Of a stretch of 64,000 nucleotides of DNA, positions 1 through 7,950 are shown piece after piece (position 1 is the stretch's first letter; each line of letters begins with the position of its first letter). The position numbers were made by a program, and so were the translations under genes. Source of the DNA: an uncultured Acetatifactor sp. (GTDB taxonomy: Bacteria; Bacillota; Clostridia; Lachnospirales; Lachnospiraceae); assembly GCA_910577235.1 (NCBI GenBank), contig CAJTMX010000018.1, positions 9,071 to 73,070 of the forward strand. Reading direction: 5' to 3'. The notes under the pieces were generated by a model, which ran no database searches, had not been told where the DNA came from, and saw only the letters and a program-made list of their open reading frames with translations.

Positions 1-774
1 AAAGAAGAGACAACCCAATTGAGAGAGGGAATGTGCGAGATAAAAGAAGAGACAATCCAATTGAGAGAGGGAATGTGCGAGTTAAAAGAAGAGACAACCC
101 AATTGAGAGAGGGAATGTGCGAGTTAAAAGAAGAGACAACCCAATTGAGGGAGGGAATGTGCGAGTTAAAAGAAGAGACAACCCAATTGAGGGAGGGAAT
201 GAGTGAATTAAAAGAAGAGACAACTCAATTGAGAGAGGGAATGAGTGAGTTAAGAGAAGAGACAACCCAATTGAGGGAGGGAATGAGTGAATTAAAAGAA
301 GAGACAACCCAATTGAGAGAGGGAATGAGTGAGTTAAGAGAAGAGACAACCCAATTAAGAGAGGGAATGTGCGAGTTAAGAGAAGAGACAATCCAATTGA
401 TGGAAGGAATGCATGAGCTAAAAGAAGAGACGGTTCGCCTAGGGAAAGATGTAAGCGGGTTAAAAGAAGAGACAGTTCTATTAAAGGGTGATATGCGTGA
501 CATCAAGAAAGAGACAGCTCAAATTAGGAACGATATGAGTGAACAAAGAAAAGAGGCCAGGCAGACTGAAAGAAATCTAAAAGAGATTCGCCTGACTCTT
601 GAAAATGAAACCAACCGCAATATACAAATTATTGCGGAAGGGCATCTGGACTTAAGTCGTAGATTGAATGACGCATTAATAGTCGAGAATGAGAAAGAAA
701 TGCTGATGATGCGGGTCAATTTTCTTGAAGGTGAGGTCAGAAGGTTGAAGGAAGATGTTGCGACAACGGCATAA
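1..774 (+). CDS. Repeat-built coiled-coil protein, 5' end outside the window
   Basis: The reading frame is open to the left edge, so the true start lies upstream; a TTG at 19 is only an internal Leu. About 13 tandem 14-residue units (two heptads each, like LREGMCELKEETTQ) fill the first 188 codons. Leu/Met/Leu/Thr fall at the a/d positions, which predicts one long parallel coiled coil. The last ~60 residues (from about NIQIIAEGHLDLS to VRRLKEDV) are non-repetitive, and I have the impression of a recurring C-terminal module of Clostridia hypothetical proteins, though I cannot name its function. No signal peptide or membrane segment is visible in the part present. A structural or scaffold role is inference. 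Nine near-identical DNA copies make it prone to length variation. Confidence 0.8.
   Translation, partial: KEETTQLREGMCEIKEETIQLREGMCELKEETTQLREGMCELKEETTQLREGMCELKEETTQLREGMSELKEETTQLREGMSELREETTQLREGMSELKEETTQLREGMSELREETTQLREGMCELREETIQLMEGMHELKEETVRLGKDVSGLKEETVLLKGDMRDIKKETAQIRNDMSEQRKEARQTERNLKEIRLTLENETNRNIQIIAEGHLDLSRRLNDALIVENEKEMLMMRVNFLEGEVRRLKEDVATTA
19..564 (+). repeat. 42-bp in-frame minisatellite
   Basis: Thirteen contiguous 42-bp units, each coding for 14 residues. The first nine (19-396) are almost identical at the DNA level and differ mainly at codon 6 (TGC or AGT) and codon 9 (AAA or AGA). The last four are diverged, and more units run off the left edge (1-18). The unit equals two heptads, so unit gain or loss would keep both frame and coiled-coil register. 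Confidence 0.9.
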
Positions 775-838
775 TAGACTCCGGATAAATTGAAGTTATG
801 AATCCGTGGGTGAGAAACAGGAATAGGAGGTAGGATGA

Positions 839-2455
839 ATGCGGCTGACAGAGAAATTGGGCAAAAGAATTGTGGTAATTTTGCTATTCATCGCTATGCT
901 GCTGAACGGTCTGACGGCTTGTGGCAAGGGTGAGGACTGGCGTGTCAGAGAAAAACAGGTGATCGATGACAATTACCGCACATGGTATGAGATTTTTGTG
1001 TACTCATTTTATGACAGCGACGGTGACAGGATCGGCGATCTGCAGGGCGTGATATCCAAGCTGGATTATGTGGAAGAACTTGGATTTAACGGAATTTGGC
1101 TGATGCCGATCATGCCTTCTCCTTCCTATCACAAGTATGATGTGACAGACTACAAGGCTATCGATCCGCAATACGGCACCATGGAAGATTTTGAAAAGCT
1201 GGTACAGGAGTGTGATAAGCGGGGGATTAAATTGATCGTTGATCTGGTGCTGAATCATACATCCTCGGAGCATCCCTGGTTTACGGCGGCCTGCGAGTAT
1301 CTGGAGCAGCTTGGAGAGGGAGAGGAGCCTTCGGCAGAGGCCTGTCCCTATTACGCCTATTACAATTTTGTAAAAGGTAAACCCTCCTCCCCTACCTATT
1401 ATCAGGTGGGGAACACGGAGTATTATTATGAGGGTGCGTTTTCAGATAGAATGCCGGATGTGAATTTTGACTGTGAGGCAGTTAGAAAAGAGTTTGAAGA
1501 TATTATGAGTTTCTGGCAGGCTAAAGGCGTGGGAGGTTTCCGACTGGATGCTGTGAAACATTTTTACGGGGATGATACCGTCCGGAATGTGGAGGTATTG
1601 AGCTGGGTGAACGATTATGTGAAGTTTATTGATCCCAACGCGTATATAGTAGGCGAATGCTGGGATGGCATGAATGTGTACGCGCAGTATTACTCCAGCG
1701 GTGTTGACAGTTTTTTCAACTTTGAATTTGCGGATTCCGGCGGCGTGATCACCAGAACGCTGACCTATAATGGGGAGACTAACAGCGCTCAGGCATATGC
1801 CAAGGCGCTGGTGCGGGTGCAGAATGCCATACGGGATTACAGGGAGGATGGGATCGACGCGCCGTTTTTCGTAAACCACGATCTGGCCCGGGCGGCAGGT
1901 TATATGCGCTATGACGAGCGAAAGATCAAGATGGCTGTCACTCTCAATGTCCTGATGAGCGGCAGTGCCTTTGTATACTATGGTGAAGAGATCGGTATGA
2001 CCGGCAGCGGGAGGGATGAAAACAAGCGCGCGCCCATGTATTGGAATGAGGATACCCAGACTAGGGGCATGACCGACGGTCCGGCGGAAATGGAGCCGCA
2101 GGAGAACCGCTTTGCCTGTGTTCAGGAGCAGATGAAGGAGGATAATTCCATCTACAGTTTCTATAAGGATACCATTTTACTGCGAAACCAGAATCCCGAG
2201 ATTGCCCGGGGAACGGTGGCCCGGCTGGAGGAGATCACCGATCAAGACATCGCCGCTGTTTCCAAGACTTTTGACGGCAAGACGATCTACCTGCTCTACA
2301 ATCTGTCTGAGACGGATAAAAAGGAAGTTACACTCTCCAGGGAGCAGTACGGATATACCGAGATCGCAGGATATCTCTCCGTGGATGGAGGAAAAGTGAC
2401 CCTCAAGGGAGATACGGTCACATTGCCCTCCTATAGCGTGGCGGTATTGCGATAA
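839..2455 (+). CDS. GH13 alpha-amylase-family lipoprotein
   Basis: A 538-residue extracellular glycoside hydrolase. A lipoprotein signal peptide ends in the lipobox LTAC (Cys near residue 28). The GH13 (beta/alpha)8 barrel follows: region I VDLVLNHTS, region II GFRLDAVKHF with the nucleophile Asp, region III VGECWDG with the acid/base Glu, and region IV FVNHD with the third Asp. The N-terminal strand YEIFVYSFYDSDGDRIGDL resembles the oligo-1,6-glucosidase/alpha-amylase branch. Family members hydrolyse alpha-1,4 or alpha-1,6 glucans; the exact bond specificity cannot be read here. The ATG at 839 is supported by AGGAGG at 825-830, 8 nt upstream. Anchoring on the outer face of the membrane fits starch or maltodextrin degradation near the cell. 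Confidence 0.93.
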   Translation: MRLTEKLGKRIVVILLFIAMLLNGLTACGKGEDWRVREKQVIDDNYRTWYEIFVYSFYDSDGDRIGDLQGVISKLDYVEELGFNGIWLMPIMPSPSYHKYDVTDYKAIDPQYGTMEDFEKLVQECDKRGIKLIVDLVLNHTSSEHPWFTAACEYLEQLGEGEEPSAEACPYYAYYNFVKGKPSSPTYYQVGNTEYYYEGAFSDRMPDVNFDCEAVRKEFEDIMSFWQAKGVGGFRLDAVKHFYGDDTVRNVEVLSWVNDYVKFIDPNAYIVGECWDGMNVYAQYYSSGVDSFFNFEFADSGGVITRTLTYNGETNSAQAYAKALVRVQNAIRDYREDGIDAPFFVNHDLARAAGYMRYDERKIKMAVTLNVLMSGSAFVYYGEEIGMTGSGRDENKRAPMYWNEDTQTRGMTDGPAEMEPQENRFACVQEQMKEDNSIYSFYKDTILLRNQNPEIARGTVARLEEITDQDIAAVSKTFDGKTIYLLYNLSETDKKEVTLSREQYGYTEIAGYLSVDGGKVTLKGDTVTLPSYSVAVLR

Positions 2456-2551
2456 CAACAATGACAATGATTTTCTTTCTTGCCTACGGTGTAAGGGAGA
2501 TGACAAGCTGATTAACCAGGATAATTACCAGATCCCGTTTCTCTCCACGCA

Positions 2552-2601
2552 TTGACTTTTGCCTGTCGGTATAGTAATATGAATTATAGCGCTTTAAAGC
2601 G
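2552..2601 (+). promoter_or_regulatory. Promoter with palindromic operator for the AMP ligase
   Basis: TTGACT (2552-2557), a 17-nt spacer and TATAAT-like TAATAT (2575-2580) form a good sigma-A promoter. A perfect 12-bp palindrome CGCTTTAAAGCG (2590-2601) sits at the expected transcription start, where a repressor would block initiation. The half-site TTTAAAGCGT recurs downstream of the promoter of the convergent symporter gene. Confidence 0.65.
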
Positions 2602-2634
2602 TCACAGAAAAAAAGTACAGAGAGGAAAATTATT

Positions 2635-4269
2635 ATGCCGGTTACGGATTTACTGGAGAGAAATCACAAGTTATATGGGGAGGAAGTGGCTCTTGTGGAG
2701 TTGAACCCCATGATTAAGGATACCAAGCGTACTACCTGGAAGGAGTATGATCTGGTGCAGCAGACTTCCTCAGAGCCTTACAGAAGGGAGATCACCTGGA
2801 GCGTGTTTGACGAGAAGGCCAACCGGGTGGCTAACATGCTGATTGAGAGAGGAATACAGAAGGGGGACCGGGTGGCGATCCTGATGTTTAACTGTCTGGA
2901 ATGGCTGCCGATCTATTTTGGCATCCTGAAGACGGGAGCCATCGCAGTGCCCTTTAACTTCCGCTTTGACGCCAAAGAGATCCAGTACTGCGCGGATCTG
3001 GCGCAGGTACATATCCTGTTTTTCGGCCCGGAGTTTATCGGCCGTATCGAGTCCATAGAAGGGCAGCTGAGCAAGGGAAGACTTCTGATCTATGTGGGGG
3101 ACGGCTGCCCCACTTTCGCGGAGAGCTATCGGGAGTTGGTGGCGGACTGCTCCAGCCAGCCGCCCCTTATCCGGCTGGAGGAGGACGATGATGCCGCTAT
3201 CTATTTTTCCTCGGGAACCACAGGTTTTCCCAAGGCTATCCTGCACAATCATGAGAGTCTGATGCAGGCGGCGCAGATGGAGCAGAGGCATCATTTGACC
3301 GACCGCAACGATGTATTTTTATGTATTCCGCCTCTGTACCACACGGGTGCCAAGTTTCACTGGATGGGCAGTCTGTGCGCGGGCAGCAGGGCCGTGCTGC
3401 TCAAGGGCGCGACCCCGGAGATCATACTGGACGCAGTGTCCAAGGAGCATTGCACGATCGTATGGCTGCTGGTGCCCTGGGCGCAGGATATACTTGACAG
3501 TCTGGACCGGGGAGATCTGAAACTGGAGGACTATGAGCTGGAGCAGTGGAGGCTGATGCATATTGGTGCCCAGCCGGTGCCTCCCTCTCTGATCAAGCAC
3601 TGGAGGGAATATTTTCCCCACCATATGTATGATACCAACTACGGATTGTCCGAGTCCACCGGGCCGGGCTGCGTGCATCTGGGGATTGAAAACATTCATA
3701 AAGTGGGGGCCATCGGCGTTCCCGGCTACCGCTGGAAGTGCAAGATTGTGGATGAGAACGGGCAGCCCGTGTCCCAGGGAGACGTAGGGGAACTCTGTGT
3801 AAAAGGTCCCGGAGTTATGACCTGCTATTATAACGACCCGGATGCCACGGCGGCTACGTTGAAGGACGGCTGGCTCTGCACAGGGGATATGGCCATGCAG
3901 GACGAGGACGGCTTTATCTTTTTGGTGGACCGTAAGAAGGATGTGATCGTCAGCGGCGGTGAGAACATTTATCCCGTGCAGATCGAGAACTTCCTGAGCG
4001 CCTATGATAAGGTGAAGGATGTGGCAGTCATTGGCCTGCCGGACAAGCGCCTCGGCGAGATCACCGGTGCGATCATCGCCGTAAAAGAGGGGATGCGTTG
4101 TACGGAGGAGGAGATTCAACGTTTTTGCGAGGAACTTCCCCGGTATAAAAGGCCCAAGAAAATCATCTTTGCCGACGTTCCCCGCAACGCTACGGGCAAG
4201 ATTGAGAAACCTGCCCTGCGCAAGAAGTACGGTGCGGACCGGTTGGTGGCTCAGCAGAATAGAGGATAA
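2635..4269 (+). CDS. AMP-forming acyl-CoA synthetase/ligase (ANL superfamily)
   Basis: A 544-residue adenylate-forming enzyme. It carries the P-loop-like motif YFSSGTTGFPKA, the motif YGLSEST, the hinge region with GWLCTGDMAMQDEDGF and DRKKD, and the C-terminal catalytic lysine region PRNATGKIEK. It should activate a carboxylic acid as acyl-AMP and pass it to CoA. Sequence style is that of medium/long-chain fatty-acyl or aryl-CoA ligases; the substrate is not determinable. It is preceded by its own promoter and palindromic operator and by AGAGGAAAA before the ATG. It is monocistronic, ending at a bidirectional hairpin. The start is sound because MPVTDLLERN lies directly after the ribosome binding site. 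Confidence 0.9.
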   Translation: MPVTDLLERNHKLYGEEVALVELNPMIKDTKRTTWKEYDLVQQTSSEPYRREITWSVFDEKANRVANMLIERGIQKGDRVAILMFNCLEWLPIYFGILKTGAIAVPFNFRFDAKEIQYCADLAQVHILFFGPEFIGRIESIEGQLSKGRLLIYVGDGCPTFAESYRELVADCSSQPPLIRLEEDDDAAIYFSSGTTGFPKAILHNHESLMQAAQMEQRHHLTDRNDVFLCIPPLYHTGAKFHWMGSLCAGSRAVLLKGATPEIILDAVSKEHCTIVWLLVPWAQDILDSLDRGDLKLEDYELEQWRLMHIGAQPVPPSLIKHWREYFPHHMYDTNYGLSESTGPGCVHLGIENIHKVGAIGVPGYRWKCKIVDENGQPVSQGDVGELCVKGPGVMTCYYNDPDATAATLKDGWLCTGDMAMQDEDGFIFLVDRKKDVIVSGGENIYPVQIENFLSAYDKVKDVAVIGLPDKRLGEITGAIIAVKEGMRCTEEEIQRFCEELPRYKRPKKIIFADVPRNATGKIEKPALRKKYGADRLVAQQNRG

Positions 4270-4308
4270 ATCGGTGAGAATGGATTATCTCTCATAAAAG
4301 CAGCGCTT

Positions 4309-4341
4309 AAAAGCAGGACTTGTTCGGCAAGTCCTGCTTTT
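4309..4341. terminator. Bidirectional intrinsic terminator
   Basis: Perfect 14-bp stem AAAAGCAGGACTTG / CAAGTCCTGCTTTT with a TTCGG loop. The A-run on one arm and T-run on the other suit termination in both directions, between the convergent ligase and symporter genes. Confidence 0.9.
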
Positions 4342-4391
4342 ATCATCCGTGCTATTTCTTCGCGGAAATTTATCTTCTTTTATGCCTTTTC

Positions 4392-5927
4392 TCACTTGCC
4401 CAATGCCGTGGATTGCTTGACTACGGTATCTCTGTCATAGCAGGCAAAAGTTTCTTCCACCAGTTTCCGATCGGGCTTTGGCGTGAACAGGCTTACCGCC
4501 GGCACGATGAACAGCCCGGCCAACATGGCTATGGCGCCGCAGTTGATGGGATTTCTCATGATAGACGGCAGACACTGGGGAGCAGCCATCTCCACCAGCA
4601 TCAGGCCGGAACCGAAGATAAAGGATACCCAGCAGGCGGCTTTGGTGGTCTTTTTCCAGTACAGAGCGTACAGGAAGGGGGCCAGGAAAGCTCCTGCCAG
4701 CGCGCCCCAGGAGATGCCCATCAGCTGCGCGATAAAGGTGATGGAGCTCTTGTACTGGATCAGCGCCAGAACGGCGGAGATTGCGATAAAGACCACCACC
4801 AGAACGCGGATCAGCAAAAGCTGTTTTTTGTCGTCCAATTTTTTCAAAAAAGTTTCCTTTAAAAAGTCTATGGTCAAAGTGGAGCTGGAGGCGATGACCA
4901 GAGAACTCAAAGTGGACATGGAGGCGGACAGCACAAGGATGACCACCAGGGCGATCAGCACAGGCCCCAGGTTCTGCAGCATAGTAGGTATCACGGAATC
5001 AAAACCGTTAGCCTTGATGTCAATCTGGTCCGAGAACAGCCTGCCGAATCCCCCCAGAAAATAACAACCCCCCGCCACCACCAGCGCAAACAGCGTGGAG
5101 ATGATGGTGCCCTTTTTGATGGATTCCTCATTCTTGATGGCGTAGAATTTCTGTACCATCTGGGGTAGTCCCCAGGTTCCCAGGGAGGTCAGGATCACCA
5201 CAAACAGCAGATTTAAGGGGTCCGGGCCAAAGAAGGAGGCAAAGATGCCGGGGGTGTCAGTGACGGAGGGGTCCGTGACCTGAGCCAGTCCTTCGAGAGC
5301 CATCATGAAACCGCCCTTGCCGCGGATCACCGCCGCAATGACGGTAACAATACCGAAGAGCATGATGATGCCCTGGATAAAGTCGTTGATGGCGGTAGCC
5401 ATATAGCCTCCGGCAATGACATAGATAGCCGTCAGTACCGCCATCAAAATGATACATACGGAGTAGTCAATATCAAAAGCCATACCGAAAAGCCGGGACA
5501 GGCCGTTGTACAGAGACGCCGTATAGGGGATCAAAAAGATAAAGATGATGACGGAGGCCGCGATCTTCAGCGGCCTGCTGTTAAAGCGCCGGCCAAAGAA
5601 CTGGGGCATGGTGGCGGAGTCCAGATGCTGGGTCATGATCCGGGTGCGCCGGCCCAGCACCACCCAAGCCAGCAGGGAGCCGATGACGGCGTTGCCGATG
5701 CCCGCCCAGGTGGCGGCAATCCCGTATTTCCAGCCGAACTGTCCCGCATAGCCCACGAACACTACGGCGGAAAAATAGGAGGTACCGTAGGCAAAGGCGG
5801 TCAGCCAGGGGCCCACACTGCGCCCGCCCAATACAAAGCCGTTGACATCCGTGGCATTTTTCCGGCAGTAGAGGCCGATGCCGATGAGTACCGCAAAGTA
5901 AAGAATCAAGATAACAAGTTTTAACAT
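4392..5927 (-). CDS. Sodium:solute symporter (SSS family)
   Basis: A 511-residue polytopic membrane protein with about 13 hydrophobic segments. It begins MLKLVILILYFAVL, then GLYCRKNATDVNGFVLGGRS, the usual SSS N-terminal pattern, and has the core AYGTSYFSAVVFVGYAG. The frame stays open 63 codons further upstream, but that extension is not hydrophobic and looks non-coding. ATG at 5927 has AAAGGA 9-10 nt upstream. The family couples Na+ entry to uptake of proline, pantothenate, sugars or acids; the PutP/PanF-like style is suggestive only. It is transcribed toward the AMP ligase, and the two promoters share an operator-like motif. Confidence 0.88.
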   Translation of the reverse strand: MLKLVILILYFAVLIGIGLYCRKNATDVNGFVLGGRSVGPWLTAFAYGTSYFSAVVFVGYAGQFGWKYGIAATWAGIGNAVIGSLLAWVVLGRRTRIMTQHLDSATMPQFFGRRFNSRPLKIAASVIIFIFLIPYTASLYNGLSRLFGMAFDIDYSVCIILMAVLTAIYVIAGGYMATAINDFIQGIIMLFGIVTVIAAVIRGKGGFMMALEGLAQVTDPSVTDTPGIFASFFGPDPLNLLFVVILTSLGTWGLPQMVQKFYAIKNEESIKKGTIISTLFALVVAGGCYFLGGFGRLFSDQIDIKANGFDSVIPTMLQNLGPVLIALVVILVLSASMSTLSSLVIASSSTLTIDFLKETFLKKLDDKKQLLLIRVLVVVFIAISAVLALIQYKSSITFIAQLMGISWGALAGAFLAPFLYALYWKKTTKAACWVSFIFGSGLMLVEMAAPQCLPSIMRNPINCGAIAMLAGLFIVPAVSLFTPKPDRKLVEETFACYDRDTVVKQSTALGK

Positions 5928-5957
5928 GGTAAGAAATCCTTTCGTAGTGAGTATTTT

Positions 5958-6043
5958 GTATGTCTCCCGCAGGCGCACAGGGCAGGAGACACATGTATGG
6001 CCGCAAAATCTCCCCCTGCCTCCCCGCATGCCGGGAGACATAC
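5958..6043 (-). promoter_or_regulatory. Structured 5' leader of the symporter mRNA
   Basis: Perfect 11-bp inverted arms (GTATGTCTCCC at 5958-5968 and GGGAGACATAC at 6033-6043) enclose about 64 nt that can also pair internally (GGCAG..GGAGA with TCTCC..TGCC). The element lies inside the roughly 170-nt untranslated leader and ends about 30 nt before the start codon. I do not recognise it as a known riboswitch class. Confidence 0.5.
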
Positions 6044-6073
6044 CCGCGTGATGTTTTGCGACTGCGAAACAGC

Positions 6074-6135
6074 AACGCTTTAAAACGTTGAAGTGACGCT
6101 GTGAAGAGTTTAGCACACATGGTATAAAAAGTCAA
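6074..6135 (-). promoter_or_regulatory. Symporter promoter and operator-like palindrome
   Basis: On the minus strand, TTGACT (6135-6130), 17 nt, TAAACT (6112-6107). The imperfect palindrome AACGTTTTAAAGCGTT occupies 6089-6074, just downstream of the expected start, and shares TTTAAAGCGT with the operator at 2590. The -35 box overlaps the last codons of the upstream permease gene. Confidence 0.55.
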
Positions 6136-6137
6136 TC

Positions 6138-7001
6138 TTACATTTTCAACTGTATTTTAATACGGTGTTCAACATATTGGATTCCTTTGTAAAATCCCAT
6201 GGCTATGACGCAGAGGATCAGGATGCTGGTGATCACCAGATTCAGTTGGAACACCTGGCTGCCATAGATGATCAGATATCCCAGTCCCCGTCTGGCGGCC
6301 AGAAATTCCCCGATGATGACGCCCACCAGCGCCAGCCCTATATTGACCTTGGTAGTGCTGAGCATGATGGGAATGGAGCCGGGCAGGATCACCTTGCGAA
6401 ACGCGTCCCCTTTGTGGCCTCCCAGCGTATAGATCAGGGTGATCTTTTCACTGTCCACCTGCTGAAATCCCGTATAAAAGCTGATGATCGACCCAAACAG
6501 AGCCACGGAGATCCCCGCTACCACAATGGTGGTGCTGCCTGTGCCCAGCCACACGATGAACAGGGGAGCCAGGGCTGATTTGGGAAGACTGTTGAGGATT
6601 ACCAGGTAGGGTTCCATCACCTCAGACAGTTTCTGAGAATACCACAACATGGTGGCGGCCAGCAGGCTGATCAGAAACACCAGCAGAAAGCTGGCAATGG
6701 TCTCCAGCAGCGTGACACCCACATGCAGGAACAGAGAGCGGTCCAGGATCATACCCCACAGGCATTTTGCCACCAGGCTGGGACTGGAAAAAAAGAAACT
6801 GTCGATCCAGTCAAGCCGGGCGCTCAGCTCCCACAGCGCCAGAAACAGCAGGAAGAAAAAAATCCGGTAAAAGGCTATCTGATGATGATGTTTGCGGTGT
6901 TCCCGGACAAAAGCTTCCTGGTTAGCCGATGCCTTCGCATGCGCATCACAGGACCCGCCTGTAATATTGGATTGATCGGCATTTGAATGTGAAACATTCA
7001 T
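6138..7001 (-). CDS. ABC transporter permease (SsuC/TauC/ThiX type)
   Basis: A 287-residue inner-membrane permease of the nitrate/sulfonate/taurine class. It has six or so membrane spans and the EAA-type loop TLGGHKGDAFRKVILPGSIP. The start is placed at ATG 7001, because GGAGGAGAT lies 7 nt upstream and the ATG overlaps the TGA of the ATPase gene (ATGA), a sign of translational coupling; the upstream in-frame ATG at 7019 has no ribosome binding site. With the ATPase it should form an importer for a small organic solute (alkanesulfonate, taurine, thiamine precursor or similar). No periplasmic-type binding protein gene is adjacent, which is unusual. Confidence 0.88.
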   Translation of the reverse strand: MNVSHSNADQSNITGGSCDAHAKASANQEAFVREHRKHHHQIAFYRIFFFLLFLALWELSARLDWIDSFFFSSPSLVAKCLWGMILDRSLFLHVGVTLLETIASFLLVFLISLLAATMLWYSQKLSEVMEPYLVILNSLPKSALAPLFIVWLGTGSTTIVVAGISVALFGSIISFYTGFQQVDSEKITLIYTLGGHKGDAFRKVILPGSIPIMLSTTKVNIGLALVGVIIGEFLAARRGLGYLIIYGSQVFQLNLVITSILILCVIAMGFYKGIQYVEHRIKIQLKM

Positions 7002-7762
7002 ACTTTCATCTCCTCCCATAACTGATTGAAATATTCGTTGAATTCCGGCGCGTTCCGGGCTGCCAGAGGGGAGTCGTCCTGCAGGGTTAAGTGAATGGAA
7101 ATCTCCTTCTTTACAGTGGCTGGGCGGCCGGACAGCACCACCACCCGGTCAGCCAGGCTCACCGCTTCCGACAGATCGTGGGTGATCAATATGGCGGTCT
7201 TGCCGGTCCTGCGGATCAGACGGCAGATGTCGTTGGACACCGTGAGCCGGGTCTGATAGTCCAGGGCGCTGAAAGGCTCATCCAGCAAAAGCAGCTGGGG
7301 CTGAAGCGCCAGTGTGCGTATCAGGGCGGCTCGCTGTTTCATCCCCCCGGAAAGCTCGCTGGGGCGCTTGTCGCGAAATTTTTCCAGATCGTAATCGCGC
7401 AGCAGAGAGTCCACGTATTCCAGACGCTCCGGTGTCATCATATGGTTGATCTCCAACCCCAGGATCACATTTTTATAGATGCTGCGCCACTCAAACAGAT
7501 GCTCCCGCTGCAGCATGTAACCCACCCTGGGATATCGCAGGGAGCCGTCGGGATTGTTCACCAGGATCGTGCCTTCCTCCGCGGGCAGCAGTCCGGCTAT
7601 AATGGACAGCAAGGTGGACTTGCCGCAGCCGCTGGGGCCTACCAGCGCCAGGAATTCTCCTTCCCGGACCCCGAAGGTGATGCCGTCCAGCGCCCTTGTC
7701 TCTCCGTGGAGGCTGTGATAGGAATAGCTGATATTTTTCAGCTCCAGAATATTTTTCTCCAT
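6998..7762 (-). CDS. ABC transporter ATP-binding protein (SsuB/TauB type)
   Basis: A 254-residue nucleotide-binding subunit. Walker A GPSGCGKST, signature LSGGMKQR, Walker B LLLLDEPFSALD and the H-loop LITHDLSEA are intact. It is first in a two-gene operon with the permease, overlapping by 4 nt. ATG at 7762 has AAAGGA 9 nt upstream. The promoter faces that of argH. The substrate is unknown. Confidence 0.92.
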   Translation of the reverse strand: MEKNILELKNISYSYHSLHGETRALDGITFGVREGEFLALVGPSGCGKSTLLSIIAGLLPAEEGTILVNNPDGSLRYPRVGYMLQREHLFEWRSIYKNVILGLEINHMMTPERLEYVDSLLRDYDLEKFRDKRPSELSGGMKQRAALIRTLALQPQLLLLDEPFSALDYQTRLTVSNDICRLIRRTGKTAILITHDLSEAVSLADRVVVLSGRPATVKKEISIHLTLQDDSPLAARNAPEFNEYFNQLWEEMKV

Positions 7763-7801
7763 CCTAGTGAGTCCTTTCTCTAAAAATAGAACTTACTTTA
7801 A

Positions 7802-7830
7802 GATATTCGTTTCTTGCAATAAAGTGTCAA
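7802..7830 (-). promoter_or_regulatory. Promoter of the ABC operon
   Basis: Minus strand TTGACA (7830-7825), 17 nt, AATATC (7807-7802). The -10 is weak. It overlaps the oppositely oriented argH promoter. Confidence 0.4.
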
Positions 7831-7842
7831 TCATGGTATGAT
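7814..7842 (+). promoter_or_regulatory. argH promoter
   Basis: TTGCAA (7814-7819), 17-nt spacer, TATGAT (7837-7842). This leaves a leader of about 100 nt before argH. It overlaps the divergent ABC-operon promoter. Confidence 0.55.
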
Positions 7843-7950
7843 GAGTAAAATGCTCTGGGTCAAATTCTTTGAAAAGAATGCGTCCGGAGTGTGTGGTTTG
7901 TGGTACAAAGCGGCATAAACATATAAATCATTATCGAAAGGGAAAAATAT

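Noticed and set aside
1..564. CRISPR-like repeat array
   Set aside because: The 42-bp units (and the 30-bp units at 13861 and 30061) are contiguous without spacers and are in-frame coding sequence.
4320..4862. 180-codon plus-strand ORF after the terminator
   Set aside because: It starts inside the terminator and is antisense to the symporter gene; His/Gln-rich shadow translation.
5928..6116. 63-codon N-terminal extension of the symporter
   Set aside because: It is not hydrophobic, overlaps the promoter-proximal leader hairpin, and lacks a ribosome binding site; the good start is at 5927.
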